Source: Acholoe squamosa
Taxonomy: Eukaryota; Annelida; Polychaeta; Phyllodocida; Polynoidae
DNA length: 64,000 nucleotides
Assembly: GCA_949317995.1 (NCBI GenBank)
Contig: OX439051.1
Location: 45,697,250 to 45,761,249, forward strand
Direction: 5' to 3'
Below, piece by piece: positions 33,073-45,472 of this stretch (positions are counted from its first letter, which is position 1; every line of letters starts with the position of its first letter). The position numbers were made by a program, and so were the translations under genes. A model generated the notes under the pieces. The model ran no database searches. It saw only the letters and a program-made list of their open reading frames with translations, and was not told where the DNA came from.

Positions 33073-35679
33073 CTACTCAATTGGCGAGTATCGACTCAAC
33101 TCTCTCCGGCGGCTGAGAACTTCTTGAGGACACAGAGTTTGTCCTATGTAGAAAAATCAGCCTCGCCCGTGGGAACTCCGATGGGCCTTGGCAGTTGGTC
33201 CTTCGAGGGTCCCTCGCCCGTGTCGATACAAGGAAGTATTGACAGTGGCAGGGGACTCAACGAGGAGTTGCTGCAAGAGCAGCAACGCCAACTGCGGCAG
33301 GTTCACCAGCAGTTGGATGCTCTCGCGAGTAACACCACGAAAGCTCAGGAGAAGAGTACAGAAATAGAGCTGAAATTGGAACAGCTTAGGCAGCAAGCGT
33401 TAGAGGCTTTGAACAAGACTCAGATCGCAAATAGAGAACTTACTGATCTTCAGGAGAAGGTCAAGCAGCTCTCTAGCGAAAAGGAGTCCTTGCTTGCAAC
33501 GAAGTCGGAGATCGAGCGTAGTCGGTTGACAGCAATGGATTGTCAATCCCTAAAAGCGAAGATCGATCGCCTTGCTACTAGCCGCCAAGAATGTGTCGAG
33601 AGAGCTCGAAACGATTTTCGGGATGCCCAACACGAGCAGACGTCTCTTAAACATAAGTTGAAACTACAAGAAGTAGAAAAGACTATGTTGGAGGAGCAAC
33701 TGCAAGAGTTGCGGCATGAGTTGAACCAACAATAAGCCGAGCATACTGAAGAAGTAGCTGAGCACCTAACGGCTTATGAAAAGCAGGTGAAACAGCTACG
33801 TCAGGAACGGGAGTCGGTACTCTGTCAGATGCAAGCTGACGAGGATGCTCGAGCCAGGGACGAGGCAGAAATGCGTCGTCGCTGTGAGGAACGAATCGAA
33901 CACGCAAACAAAATGGCGGAATATCAGGTTCTAATGGAACAAAAAGCGAGGCATGAGGCCGAGCTTAATTCCTTGAAGTCTGAATCCCTAGTAGCCCAAT
34001 CACTGAAAGATCAGAAGGATTCGGATACTCTGGGAGCCATGCGTGGAGAAATCGATGAGCTCCGACGAGAGATATTGTCTCGCAGAAAGGCTGATGAAGC
34101 CAGGGTGAATAAAGAAGTTCATGATGAACTCGCACTCGAAGAACGTCTGAAGGAGCAGACGGAATCGAAATTGCGTACCGCTAGACTTCGAGATAAGCAA
34201 CAAAGTAGTGAATGCAGCACTACTAGAGTTGCTACTCAAGAGGATCTAGTCGAAAACCCTGACTACGGAGAGTGGCTTGATCGTGCCATGAAGGAGGTCA
34301 AGCAGCTCTTTGCCATCAGCGAGCAACGAGATCTCTCGAAGCCCGAACATACCCGCCTGGAATTCCTAGTGTCGGAATTAAGACAGGCGGAACGTTCAAA
34401 ACAGCAGGCTGAGATAGATAGAATGGTGGGGGCAATTGACGACATCTCGAAAGTTGATTCGAGGTCGCGTCGGACCCTACCTGTTCCTTCGATGCCACGC
34501 ACCGATGGTCTAAGTGGAGTGATCGGACAGTTCTCGACCCCTACCACGACCCAACAACATGTTGATCCGCCCAAATATAGGGATATCAGATTCGAGGCTT
34601 CGCGCCTGAGTGACGCCGATTCTGGTAATCCCTGGGGGATGAATCATAGTCGTGCAGACACGACTATGAGAAACATGGGGATGGACCATCAAATACCTAG
34701 AAGAGGTACAACATTCGCTCTTGATCAGGTCAGGAGATCAAGCAGAATGTTTGAAAATACCTCTATCGGGCATGAACCAGCCCGAACTAGGTCAGTCGAG
34801 TGCCCTCCATTTACATGGAAGGACGATTGGCTCCGTTGGTACCACGGATTCAATCACGTCCGTCGAGTAAATGTATGGACCTCGAGTATGGCATTAGCTC
34901 AACTCCTCATGTTACTCCAGAATGGCCCTGCAGCTGATACTGTGTTGCTATGGGAGGAGCATGGAGATGGGACTTTGGAGGGACTGGTCGACATGGTAAC
35001 GGAAGCCATGACTTCTAGCCTTCAAGATCCCATTGTTACAATGGAGAAGAGACGCCAAGGCAAGAACGAAAGCATTAGAGCCTATGGCTTTGCTTTGAGA
35101 CGTCTTGCCGGCGATGCCTATCCAGGTGTGGACTTCTCGGTTGAATGGCTCATAACCAAAGTCAACCAGTTGTTCATAGGAGGATTGTATGACGTTGATT
35201 TACAACAAGACGTTCTTCGGGAGTGGCGCACTTACATGTCCCTCAAGGATCTCATGGACTTGGCAGACGAGTTGTTGCGGAAACGACAACTCCTGCCGAA
35301 GTTGGTGAATCCTACCTCGACAAATGCATTGTCGGCGCTGGCCGACGCCGCTTTGGTCGAGGAGGGACAGGGGGAAGTGTCCTCATACTCGAAGCCCGGG
35401 GCGGGGAGTAAGACTAAGAAAAGTCAGAAATCCGCTGGTAAATCGAAAACACCAAACAAGGCCTCCAAACCCAGGGTACAGGAACAGACCTTCTCGCTGA
35501 GTCAATTGAAGAATTTACTCAGGGTTATCGAGGGAGGGGATGTCCCTGGTACTAGCTCGGAGAAGCCGAGTACCCCTCCGTCCGACGCCAAGTGTTGGAA
35601 CTGCAAGAAGCAGGGGCATTTCGCACGAACTTGCCCCGAGCCGATTAAAGGTCTACCACCTGACGCGACGGAAAACTGA
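33073..35679 (+). pseudogene. Element C gag, one internal stop
   Basis: The frame is open from 33073 with no ATG until 33181 (MGLGSWSFEG). A long Gln/Glu/Lys coiled coil of several hundred residues is interrupted by TAA at 33733-33735 within a Gln run (a Gln codon is the likely ancestor) and continues in the same frame. A capsid-like domain follows (FTWKDDWLRWYHGFNHV to about LRKRQLLPK). Next comes a basic linker and one CCHC knuckle CWNCKKQGHFARTC near 35594. It ends ATEN at GGAAAAC-TGA (stop 35677-35679). Confidence 0.85.
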
Positions 35680-38600
35680 GGCGGGCGGCTCGACGTGGCA
35701 ATCGAGCTGCCCGACCATCGAAAAGCCAAAAGCACCTCTGGCACTCCTGATCAGACGACAGTAGATTCGAGGGAACTAGGTAAGGTCCCGGTAGGGCCGT
35801 CCCAGCCCTTTACCACAGCGGCACCGGTTGATCACCGGTCGGGTTCCGAAGATGTCGGTGTAGAAAAAGCCTCAATGGCCAAGGAACAGGGCGCTGGCAG
35901 CCCGAACTCCGAGGTCGAGGGTTCGACTGGATCGAAAGTGAAAGTCGACGCCGGGAGAGAAGCCCTGATGCGGCAGCTGGCCAGAGTCTGCGCAACAGAG
36001 CTTCCCTCAGATGATCCCTGTCTCTCTTTTTTGAAGAAGAGAGGGATCGATCTGAGTACTAACGTAGGGTTGAGAATGCTAGCAGGAACCGCCCCCTTGT
36101 CGGGGAAACGATGGTACCTGTCTGCAGAGATTCGAGGGCGTTCTCTAGACTTCCTGATAGATACTGGTGCCAGCCACACCATTGTCTCTCGGGAACTCGC
36201 GAAAACGTTAGTAGTGCCGTCAGATAATCTCTACGAGGGAATAACGGCGTGCACTGCGTCTGGAGCCGAAATGCGGACCTATGGTCGATTGGTTCTACCT
36301 CTTAAGGTCGCATCGACCCACTATGTGTTTAGCCCAATAGTGGCCGATGTGGCTGACGATGGCATTCTGGGGCTCGACTTCGCGGCATTATACGTTATGA
36401 TCCTGAACCCAAGAACGGGTCAATTGGTCATGACCGAGCCGGTAGAAGAGCACCATCAGTGTAAACTGAAGAGAGTGTCATCGATAGCCTCAGTAGCACA
36501 GACCACTAGGATACCTGCCAGACATCGGTGCGATGTCTTGGTAAAATCCGACGGTCTGGAAAGAGACCGACAGGGCATAGTCGAACCCGACCTGAAGACT
36601 CTGAGAAGTTTTGGGTTGGTTGGTGAGGCTGCCCTTGTCAGCAATGTCCGTCAAACAGTGTTTCCCGTCTGTAATCCACTGAATCGAGACATTGTCCTGG
36701 AGAAAGGCCAGGTGGTCGGTACTGTACAGTACGCTGACAGAAACGGTGAATTCTCTTCACCGGAGGTAGGATCTGTGATCATGCGTCTCGAGCAAGAAGC
36801 TGCAGACATCGAGACGGCGGAAATCGCGAGCACCCGCACGGGGGAGCTCCCTACCTGGCTGTTAGACATGTATGGCGACACCCACCTGACCCAGCCAGAA
36901 GAAAGACTGAAACTGTCTGCCTTACTACGTAAGCATGTGGATGTCTTTAAATCCCCAGATGAACCGTTAGGGCGCACCGATCGATGTCTGCATAACATCG
37001 ACACGGGTGACGCACAACCTATCCGAGTCCCTTATAGAAGGATTCCGCTCAGCAAGAAAGCTGCGGCGGATGAACAACTTAAGGAGATGTTGGATACGGG
37101 TGTGGTTAGGCCAAGTACTAGTCCCTGGTCCAGTCCCGTCCAGATGGTGACGAAGAAGGATGGGACCATGAGATTCTGCGTCAATTATCGATGTCTGAAT
37201 GGAGTGACTAAGAAAAATGCTTACCCCCTCCCGCGCATCGACGAATCCTTGGATGCCCTAGGAGGAAACAAGTGGTTTAGTTGTCCGATCTCCAATCTGG
37301 ATATTGGCAGATCGGGATGAATCCCGACGACGTCGAGAAAACCGCTTTTTCCTACCAGAGGGGGCTCTACGAGTTCGATCGAATGGCGTTTGGTTTGTGT
37401 AACGCCCCCACCACATTCGAGCGAATGATGGAGGAGATGTTGAGAGGTTTGCTAGGTAAAAGTTGCCTGGTTTACCTCGATGATATCATCGTCTTCGGCA
37501 AAACGACGGATGAAGCGATGGCGAATCTGGCAGAAGTCTTCAACAGGATTCGGGCATGGGGACTGAAGTTGAAACCTAAAAAGTGTCAACTTTTTAGGAC
37601 TTCAGTCGAGTACCTCAGCCGAATCGTGTCTGAACATGGTATAGAAGCCAACCCGGGGAAAATTAGCGATGTAATGACTTGGGCTAGGCCCACTACAGTG
37701 AAGGAAATTCGATCCTTCATTGGTTTTTGTTCCTACTACCGAGAGTTCATCCCGGGGTTCGCGGAACTCGTAAGCCCTTTACAGGACTTAGTGATCCAAA
37801 AACCTAAAGGTAGTAGAGGTCGTTACGAGGCATTCGCGTGGACGGAAAGAGCCGAACATGCCTTTGTCGAGTTAAAACGAAGTTTCAGGGAGACACCTGT
37901 GCTTCGATTCCCCACACCCGACGGTTGTTTTATCTTGGACACTGACGCTAGTAATACCGTGATCGGGGCTGTTCTATCCCAAGTGCAGGATGGAGCAGAG
38001 GTCCCGATCTCGTTTGCTAGCCACACTCTAAGTAAAACACAACGAAACTACTGCACCACCAAAAGGGAACTGCTGGCGGTTGTCGTGTACACCAGGAAGT
38101 TTAGGCACTACCTCTATGGTGGTAACTTCACTATCCGCACCGATCATTCGTCTTTGAAATGGCTCCTGAATTTCAAAGAGGCTGAAGGAATGATGGGTAG
38201 GTGGCTGGCCCACCTTTCGGAGTTCGGTCTCGAAAACTCTAAGATCGAACATCGAAGTGGGGCCAAGCATCTAAACGCCGATGGTCTTTGTCGTATCCCT
38301 GTGCGGCTATGCCAGAGGTCGGATTGCACAGACTGTGGCAGTCATAATGCTGTTTTGGCAGCTGTAGGTGGTTTAGTAGACAGCCGGGTGGGTGTTGCAT
38401 TTTGGTCTCTCGATGAACTCATTGATGCTCAGAAAGCGGACGCCGACATCAAACGAGTTGCGGAATGGCTAGTTAAGGGGGCTAAACCCACTAGGCCTGA
38501 TGTATCAATCGAGAGCGCCGAGGTACGGAAATTAGTAGGGCAATGGCCTCTATTAACCTTCCGTGAAGGCTTGTTGTGTCGCTGGAAAGTCGAGGCGGGT

Positions 38601-40370
38601 CGAGCTAGACGCACGATTCAAGTAGTTGTACCACGCCAACTGAGGGGCGAGGTACTCTCCTTTTGCCACGGACACCGAACAGCGGCACATTTTGGTCGTA
38701 AACGAACGCTCGAAAAAGTGAAAAGGAGGTATTACTGGCCCGGAATGGGAAAGGACATAGGTCGTTGGGTTCGGCATTGTCCAACCTGTTGCCTGGTAAA
38801 GCCCGGCGAGGGCATGGGTAAGTCTCCTCTGCACCAAGAGTTGTTCGGGGTGAGATTCGGGAGGATAGCTATGGATATCATCTCGGGATTTGCACCCACA
38901 CCAAACAAGAATACTTGCATGTTAGTAATCCAGGATTACTTTACCAAGTATGTACGCGCTATTCCCCTACCAAATCACACGGCAGAGACCTGTGCAGAGG
39001 CCTTCGTGGACGAATGGGTTTTGACCTTTGGAGTCCCGTTGCTTCTGCATTCCGACCAAGGTCGAGAATTTGAGTCTCGACTCTTCTCTGAGATGTGTGA
39101 ATATTTGACGATTGTAAAACAGAGAACCAATCCATACAGACCACAGAGCGATGGTCAGGTGGAAAGGTTCAATAGAACATTGATTCAGAGTCTGACTATG
39201 TTGGTAGACAAACATATGGACAACTGGGATGAACAGGCTAAATATGTGGTGTCCGCATATAACAGCTCTGAACACAGTTCTACTGGATGCAGTCCAAATA
39301 TGATGGTATTCGGGGAAGAAATTCTCATGCCAGCGGATGTGATTTTCGGCTCAATCGAGAACCCACTCGAAGTCCCTTGTTCCTTCACTTTCGTGGAACA
39401 ACTTCGTGATCGATTGAGAGAGAGTTACAGCATGGTAAGAGAAAACCTAGGTAAATCTGCGGAACGCCAGAAGGTCGGGTATGACTATGGGCTAAAGCAG
39501 AGAAGATACTCAGTTGGGGAACAGGTGGTGAGGTACCACACCCCCCAAGCAGCTATGAAGCTTGCCCCCAACTGGGATGGGCCGTTCGTAGTAGATTCTG
39601 TCCTCTCTGAGTCGACATTATTACTTCGATCATCCCGCGGACGGTTGCAAAAGAGCAATGTCGATAGAGTGCGCCGGTGGTTGGGCGTAGAGCTATCACA
39701 GACTGTCGAGTTGTTGCAACCACGACTTGATGATGATTCACCTTCTCGTAAGGCTACGAAAAGGGCTAAGTCTGTTTCTGGACAGGTCGAAATAGAGATC
39801 GAAAGGTCGCGGCCGGAAGTTCAGTCTAAAAAACAAACTACGCAGGGTCGTCGAAAACGACAGCAAAAGGCTCGAAAACTGAGCGAGGTGGAGGTGTTGG
39901 ATGCCAGTAAACCATCAAAGCGGTGCCGTGGTCGACCGGCCCGTCGAGATAAGTCGAAAGCATCTAAACAGCCTTTGAAGGGATGTCGGAAGCCCGACCC
40001 CCCCTCGAAGGTGCGAACGACTGAACAAACTTCACATCGAAACGTCTCGATTGAAGTCAGGGATCAGTCACTCCAGTCCGGACCTATGACTCGAGCGAGG
40101 CTTAAGCGCCAAGGCTCATCAAAGGAACGGTCAGCGAGTGTCGAGGATGAAAGGAAATCCAGAGCAAACACTCTGGCTCCTACATCCACACCGTCACAAG
40201 TGATGGGAGGCAGACGCCGACGGAAACGGGTTAATAGCCCGGTCGGGCCGGCCACATCAAAGGGCGGCGGGCTAGGAGGGGGTGATAGTAACCCGCCCCG
40301 AGGCTCAACACTCGTTCCTATAGTAAAGGTTAGAATCAGGAAAAGTCCTAGATTAAACCCTACTCAGTAA
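35680..40370 (+). pseudogene. Element C pol: protease, RT, RNase H, integrase; two frame changes
   Basis: Protease DTGASHT near 36163, RT with [10 protein letters not shown] and YLDD (near 37470), RNase H DTDASNT and RTDHSSLKWLL, integrase HHCC knot and D,D35E core (MDIISG, HSDQGREFE, QVERFNRTL), NWDGPF C-terminal module. The tail is a long basic region with CRGRPARR (AT-hook like), ending IRKSPRLNPTQ. The protease and front of RT sit in the gag frame, while everything after about 37290 is in the -1 frame. A -1 entry at GGAAAAC (35670-35676), one indel before about 35750 and a one-base loss near 37290 (in the WF...LQSGYW motif) explain this. Confidence 0.92.
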
Positions 40371-41318
40371 TCGATGATTCGCACAATACTAAGCAGCAGC
40401 TTTACTGACCTGTGTTTTTAACGAGGCTTTAAAATAACAGGTGCCGTTCTTGGGTAAATCTGTCTGTGGACGTGAAGCCGACGGTGAATAAAAAATTACA
40501 CAACGAGAAGTCATACGATTGCCTCTTAGTTTGAGACAACCTGATGCTAGAAGCATGGAAGTATGGGGCCTCCGACTTTTATTCTGACTGTGAGGATGGG
40601 TTCCCAGCATAGGCTGGTGGATTCTGCCCGAAGGGTAGATCCATATTGGAACCATTTTTTTTAATCCCGGTAGTCTGATGAAGGGGGGGGTGCCCAAATT
40701 ATCCATGTTAATAGTGTTGGAACCCATAGACCGCATAGGAAATAACGGCATATGCAAACATTGCGACTGGAGAACCAGAGCGTGACGGTGAGGGGAGAGT
40801 GAGTCGTTCTATTTTTTGAGCATTACCTTATTTGGTCATGGCGTGATGCGCTCTGGACCAATAGGGTTCGCCCTCCTCGGTCACGTAGGCCCTTCCTCCA
40901 ATCAGAGGCGTACGCCACAGGGATAAAAGGCCGCGCCGCACACCTCGGAGGTCACATCTGCGGCCCTTCTCGTGAGAGTCGGACGCAGATTAGCTGGACT
41001 AAGCCTAGCTTACTCCAGCTGGTATACTCCGGCCCGGGGACTTCCTACCTGAGCGTAGGAGGTCTCCCCTGCCTAAGTGTCGAGGGACACGACCTGCGTG
41101 AGCGCAGGTTCGTGTTCTCTCGAGGCTCCAGTCTTCGGTCCCTCGAGCCGCCTGAGTGCGGTTCGAGGTACATCGAAGGCACCTTCGAGGCTTCGACCCG
41201 CCAGAGTGCGGATCTAGATACCTCGAAGATTCTCTTCGACGTCTCGTCCCGTCTGAGTACGGTTCGAGACCCGGAGTCTTCTCTCTCTCTGGTGGAACCC
41301 AGCAGTTCAGGAAGAACC
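40371..41318 (+). promoter_or_regulatory. Element C internal promoter and leader ahead of ORF3
   Basis: The 950-bp gap carries two CCAAT boxes (40858-40862 and 40898-40902; the second is CCAATCAG) and a TATA box ATAAAAGG (40923-40930), in the usual order and spacing for an RNA polymerase II promoter. The presumed leader (about 40955-41318) has a degenerate 45-60 bp repeat around GCC(T/A)GAGTGCGG(T/A)TC. The ATG at 41319 in GAACCATGG follows. I see nothing recognisable at 40379-40800. Confidence 0.65.
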
Positions 41319-44300
41319 ATGGGGTCCTCATCCGACGAGCAGTCAGGGTACAGCTCTTCAGCGAGCCACAAGTCGCAGAAGAAGAAGAAGAAGAAGTCCA
41401 AGAGGACCAGACCCGAGCAAGAGCTCGAGTCTACCTCGGCTAAAAGTGCTGCCCTTCTGAAGCAGATCGAGGAAGCACAGAAAGCCTTGGCCGAGTCCCA
41501 GGAGCGGGAGAAGGAGCTCCGCCGGAAGGCGAAAGAGGCTTCTAAGCAGCAGAAGCGCGACTTGAAAGTCGCAGCTGCTGCCGCCTCGAGGGACTCCTCC
41601 CCCGACGAGATGGAGGTCAACGAGCCGTCGACACCTGCTCCATCGAAAAGTGCTACCCCTTCAGGTTCTAAGGGCAAGAAGCCCACTGAATCGAAGGCAT
41701 CCAAGGGTACCTTGAAAGACTTCAAGATCCCTAAGGTGCCCAAGAAGGAAGGTAGCAAGAAGGAATCCGCAGCCAAGAAGGCTCCAGCCCGGGAAAGGAG
41801 TAGCGAGTCTACTGCACCACCGGAACCTGGAACCGAGCCGTCGGAGGTCGATGCCGTGGAGAGCACTGTATCCTCACCCCCAGACACGGCTAAGGCTGTC
41901 GACGAGTGGAAGCGGCTGTCAGCGATCACTGCCAAACGACGTACTGAGTACGTCGATGACAGGCCACTGACCAACCTTCAGGACTACCGCAAGAATGGTC
42001 AAGTGGTACTCCCTAGTCTCGTCGGGAAGGATGGTAGTGACGACGAGGAATGGTATTCCGACGATAGTCATGCCATTGACTGGTATACCCAGTCAACAAA
42101 AAACGTTGCAAAACGTTTCAGAACGTTTCCCTATGGCTCCTTATCATGGCAAAACGTTTTAAAACATTAAAAACGGTTTTTTGACGTTAAATGACGTTTT
42201 TTTGTTGAGTGGGATGTCTCGATGATCGAGAATATCACGAATGCCTCAGACTCGTCGGGGGTGTCGCTGCCCGAGCGACAGCGGATTGGATTCGCATGGC
42301 GCATCTTCAATCCGGGGCAGCAGTGTGCTTTCGAGAACTGCACACCTAAGGGGTTCCCCCCTCGCGTATATGCGACAGACGGCAGGTATGCTCGACACTT
42401 GGTTGAAGAGCATCGAGCCATCCGTCCGCAGTTCGGTTGTGTTAAGGTGGAAAAGACCATTCCATGTTATCAGGACCCTGATAACCCGACCTCTCCTCCT
42501 TTCGTGACTTCACGAAGGGGCTTGATGGCGCGTCATCTCAAGTCGTACAAGCAGCCCCATAAGTACAACGCCGAGGGTGCTATCCAACTAGTGGAGACAC
42601 TGGTTGGAAAGTGTGAACGGAATGAAAAGACAGGCGCGCCGACTAGACACTGGATGCGGATGGCCCCCGCACCCCCGTCTATGAAGCGCCTGTATATCAG
42701 ACCGGAACTGATGCCCGCTTTCTACGGTGCCTACCCAGAGTTCAGGGTAGAGCAACGGAAGAAGCGGGAGGCCAGTCGTCCTCGGGACCCAGGACCGACA
42801 GCTTCTACGAGTGGGAACAAGAGGCCCCACTCTACAGAAGCTGGGAAGTCTGCCGGTTCGACTGAACCTAAGAAGCCTAAGCCGCAGGCTGCTCCCTCGA
42901 AGCCCGAAAAGGCATCGAAAGCCGCCCCGTCCCCGGCTACTAAAAAGTCGAAGACTGCTTCGACCGGTTCAGCCAAACCAAGCACCAGTGGTGCTAAAAC
43001 TGGAGGCAAGACGGTGGAATCCCGGAGTGGTCGTGATCGGCAACCCAAGGTGACCACCAACTCGTCTCCCCCTGTCAAACCCCCTGCGGCGGCGGAGGAC
43101 AGCACCCCAGCTGCCACGCCGCGTGTTCACGTGGGAGGCGCGACACTGACCTCGGCAGCAGAAGCTAGCTTCTCCAACGTCGTGACAGGCGCCGACGCCG
43201 CAACAGCAACCTTGCGTTGGGAGTTGGCACAGCCTGCCTACGGCGATGGCGTCGAACGTGGGGTCCCGAAGACGTTCGTGGAACGTTGTAAGGGACTTCT
43301 ACAGATGACGGGCAGCCCTGCTATCGACAAGTTCGGTGAGGCATTTCGTGAGGAAGCGAGTGCCTACTTGTTCGGCCTGTTTGATAGAACAAACATGGCC
43401 ATCCGTAACGAGCTCCTTCCGGCTCTTAGGGATGAGGCGCGCCAGACCGTTCAGATGGAGATGGACTCTCGTCTGACCGATGTCCAAACGCATCTCAATA
43501 ACTTTGAGTCACAGGCCCAATATGATATTACCAAGAGGGATAGTATCATAGAAGGTTGGGAGGAAATCGACCGCGAATTCTTCAGAGTCTTCGGGGTCCA
43601 ACTCTCGGAATGGATGAAGGACAAGCACCATGGCGTCCGAACCCTGAAGCCCGTTCGAACAGAGCCCTCTCGCGAAGCGCAGAGGTACCTCGTCGAGGGT
43701 GGAGTGGTCCCTGACGTCAGGACGCTGGCGGCTCAGACGAATCCGTTGAGAGAATTGTCTCCAAAGATGGACAGTCTGAGCTCGGCTATGACGATGTTGG
43801 GCCGAGAGCAGGTGGTGCAGGACAAGCCTGACACCCCGGGTAGGTCTCTCGGTGCCTCCGTCTACCCACCAGCAGCCCCGTCTTCCTCCTCAGTTCCCTT
43901 GATAACCCTCTCGGGAACCACCGAGCCTACACCGCCACCGGTCCAGAGAGTGGTGTCACCGAGGATCCATCCGGATCTTCATGGCATCACACCTCTGGCC
44001 CCGGCGAATGTAGCCGTCTGCCCGGACCTGTCGGCTTCCGCCCAAGCAGTAGAACCTGCCGAGGCGGAACAGTCGATGGATATAGACGGGGACGTCGATG
44101 TCGTCGATCATTCTCCAACGCCTCCCCCTGACCAGGGAGACAAGGACGACCGTGAAGGTCAGGAGAGCGACGACGACGACGGAAGCGACTCAGCAGACTC
44201 GGCCGTTCTCCACTCAGATGCTGAGGGGGACTCCCGGGATGCACCCGAGACCTCTAACGAGGCTTGGAGTACGACAATGGACCGTGAGGCCCCATTGCCG

Positions 44301-44417
44301 GAGTCGCCGACGTTTTCGCGCCAGCTAGCCGCCAGCGCTTCACATGAGGAGGAGCGCACTGACGGAGAGCAGGCTGAAATCGACGCCGCTACAGGGTCCA
44401 TCTCGGAGGATCAGTAG
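41319..44417 (+). pseudogene. Element C ORF3, interrupted by a 126-bp insertion
   Basis: This is one frame of about 1,030 residues, split only by the insertion at 42088-42213; both halves are in the same frame. N-terminal part: Ser-rich, Lys run, coiled coil, Pro/Ser/Lys-rich region, then GSDDEEWYSDD (near 42030-42065), matching the SDDEEW module of A and B. C-terminal part: C2H2-like finger CAFENC...RYARHLVEEH (42330-42415), a second Cys/His patch, a basic linker, a globular-looking region around 43140-43660 ending EFFRVFGVQLSEW (as in A), then a Ser/Pro/Asp-rich acidic tail. No signal peptide or membrane span. Role unknown; a nuclear nucleic-acid-binding accessory protein is my inference. 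Confidence 0.82.
42088..42213. mobile_element. 126-bp MITE-like insertion in element C ORF3
   Basis: The ends CCCAGTCAACAAAAAACGT and ACGTTTTTTTGTTGAGTGGG form imperfect terminal inverted repeats. The inside is full of AACGTT/AAACG words in both directions. It is AT-rich against its GC-rich host gene. I could not identify a target duplication, so the family is open. Confidence 0.7.
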
Positions 44418-45001
44418 TATGATACTACTGCTCCTCCTCTTTAGCCTGGATCGCTGACATCGAACAGAGTCTCGATGTCAGCACGGAACCCCTGGGAACT
44501 CGTTCCCGGACGACGGTGTACCCTCCACGAGTGGGGGTACCTTTCCTGTCCCCGGACCTCCCTGCGAAGCTGTGTGGATCCGACGCCACCCTGGTCTTAG
44601 GGCCCGGTGGTGCGACACATCCTCGGCCTCGCGGTCGAAGGACCATCATAGTAGTACTGTACACTATCGATGGGCTTCCTACGCTGGAAGGAGCTTCTCA
44701 ACGAGACAGGGAGGAAACGACACGACCCCGGTTGCCATACCCGGTCGTGCCTCCCTCGGATCGACCAGGAGCAGGTCGTGAAGCAGTGTTTCGACACTGG
44801 TCTCCTACGTTGGATGGAGCAACGCCTTATAATTTAACTGTGATAATAATTTTTTTTCTACAGTACAGTAGAAACTATATTTCTATATATTCCTCTACTG
44901 TTTCTGTCGACTATGTCGACAGATCCAGTAGTTCATATTATTATCTAATTGTTTAGACTGATCCGGGGTCTCTGAATTTTCAGAGACCTCGTTTCAGTCT
45001 A
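44418..45001 (+). other. Element C 3' untranslated region
   Basis: No supported frame. Two small hairpins occur near its end: CTGTCGAC/GTCGACAG (around 44904-44924) and GGTCTCTG/CAGAGACC (around 44967-44988). The polypurine tract GTGGGGGGTGG is at 45002-45012. Confidence 0.6.
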
Positions 45002-45012
45002 GTGGGGGGTGG

Positions 45013-45472
45013 TGTGGTGGTCCCGCGTTGTCTTCGAGGTACCTTCGTGGTCCTCGTGGGCGGCGTCGAGAGCACCTCTATTACCCGACGCCTGGGGGCG
45101 CTGGAGTCCAGCGCCACGTCACCACTTGGTCACGTGGCCCTCGACTCCGGTGTATATAAGGCCGTTGTACGGCCTTCCTCAGGGTCAGTCCAGCCCCGAC
45201 TGACCATCGTGAGCGATGGTTGGCGGCTGCCCGGCTACCATATTCTAGTACTCCTCTGTGCTGCTGCACAGAGGAGGCGTATGTGGAATATCAACTGTAG
45301 ACACTAGAAGGTCTAGTGTCGAACCTGATTTAGAGTTCAAACTCTGCCACCTGTAACTGTGATCGAGAACGGCTGATGCCTATGTGTTATTAGACAATAA
45401 AGTTTTAACTGGAACCTGAATAGTTGTTCTTCGTTGTTTATCGAAAGATTCGATTGAACATCGAACACTACA
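45013..45472 (+). repeat. Element C 3' LTR
   Basis: 460 bp. It matches the 5' LTR apart from about four substitutions and the absence of an 8-bp block near the end. It abuts the CTAG duplication. Confidence 0.95.

Larger units (their letters stand above)
32395..45472 (+). mobile_element. Element C: Ty3/Gypsy-type retrotransposon nested in A
   Basis: 13,078 bp on the plus strand with LTRs at 32395-32862 and 45013-45472. CTAG duplications lie at 32391-32394 and 45473-45476, and the interrupted A sequence is seen intact in D. It carries gag, pol and a very long ORF3, with a separate TATA/CCAAT promoter between pol and ORF3. The LTRs differ by about four substitutions and an 8-bp insertion in the 5' copy. 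Its codon choice and GC content differ from A and B, and its proteins are the most diverged of the set. Defects: a gag stop, two compensating frame changes in pol, and a 126-bp insertion in ORF3. Confidence 0.95.

Noticed and set aside
35677..35697. Stop-codon readthrough as the gag-pol strategy of element C
   Set aside because: The protease part is in the gag frame after TGA, but the later two-thirds of pol is in the -1 frame, as in A, B and D. Two compensating indels explain it better.
41319..44417. ORF3 as a retroviral-type envelope
   Set aside because: The position fits env, but there is no signal peptide, cleavage site or membrane anchor. Cys/His modules and basic, Ser-rich regions point elsewhere.
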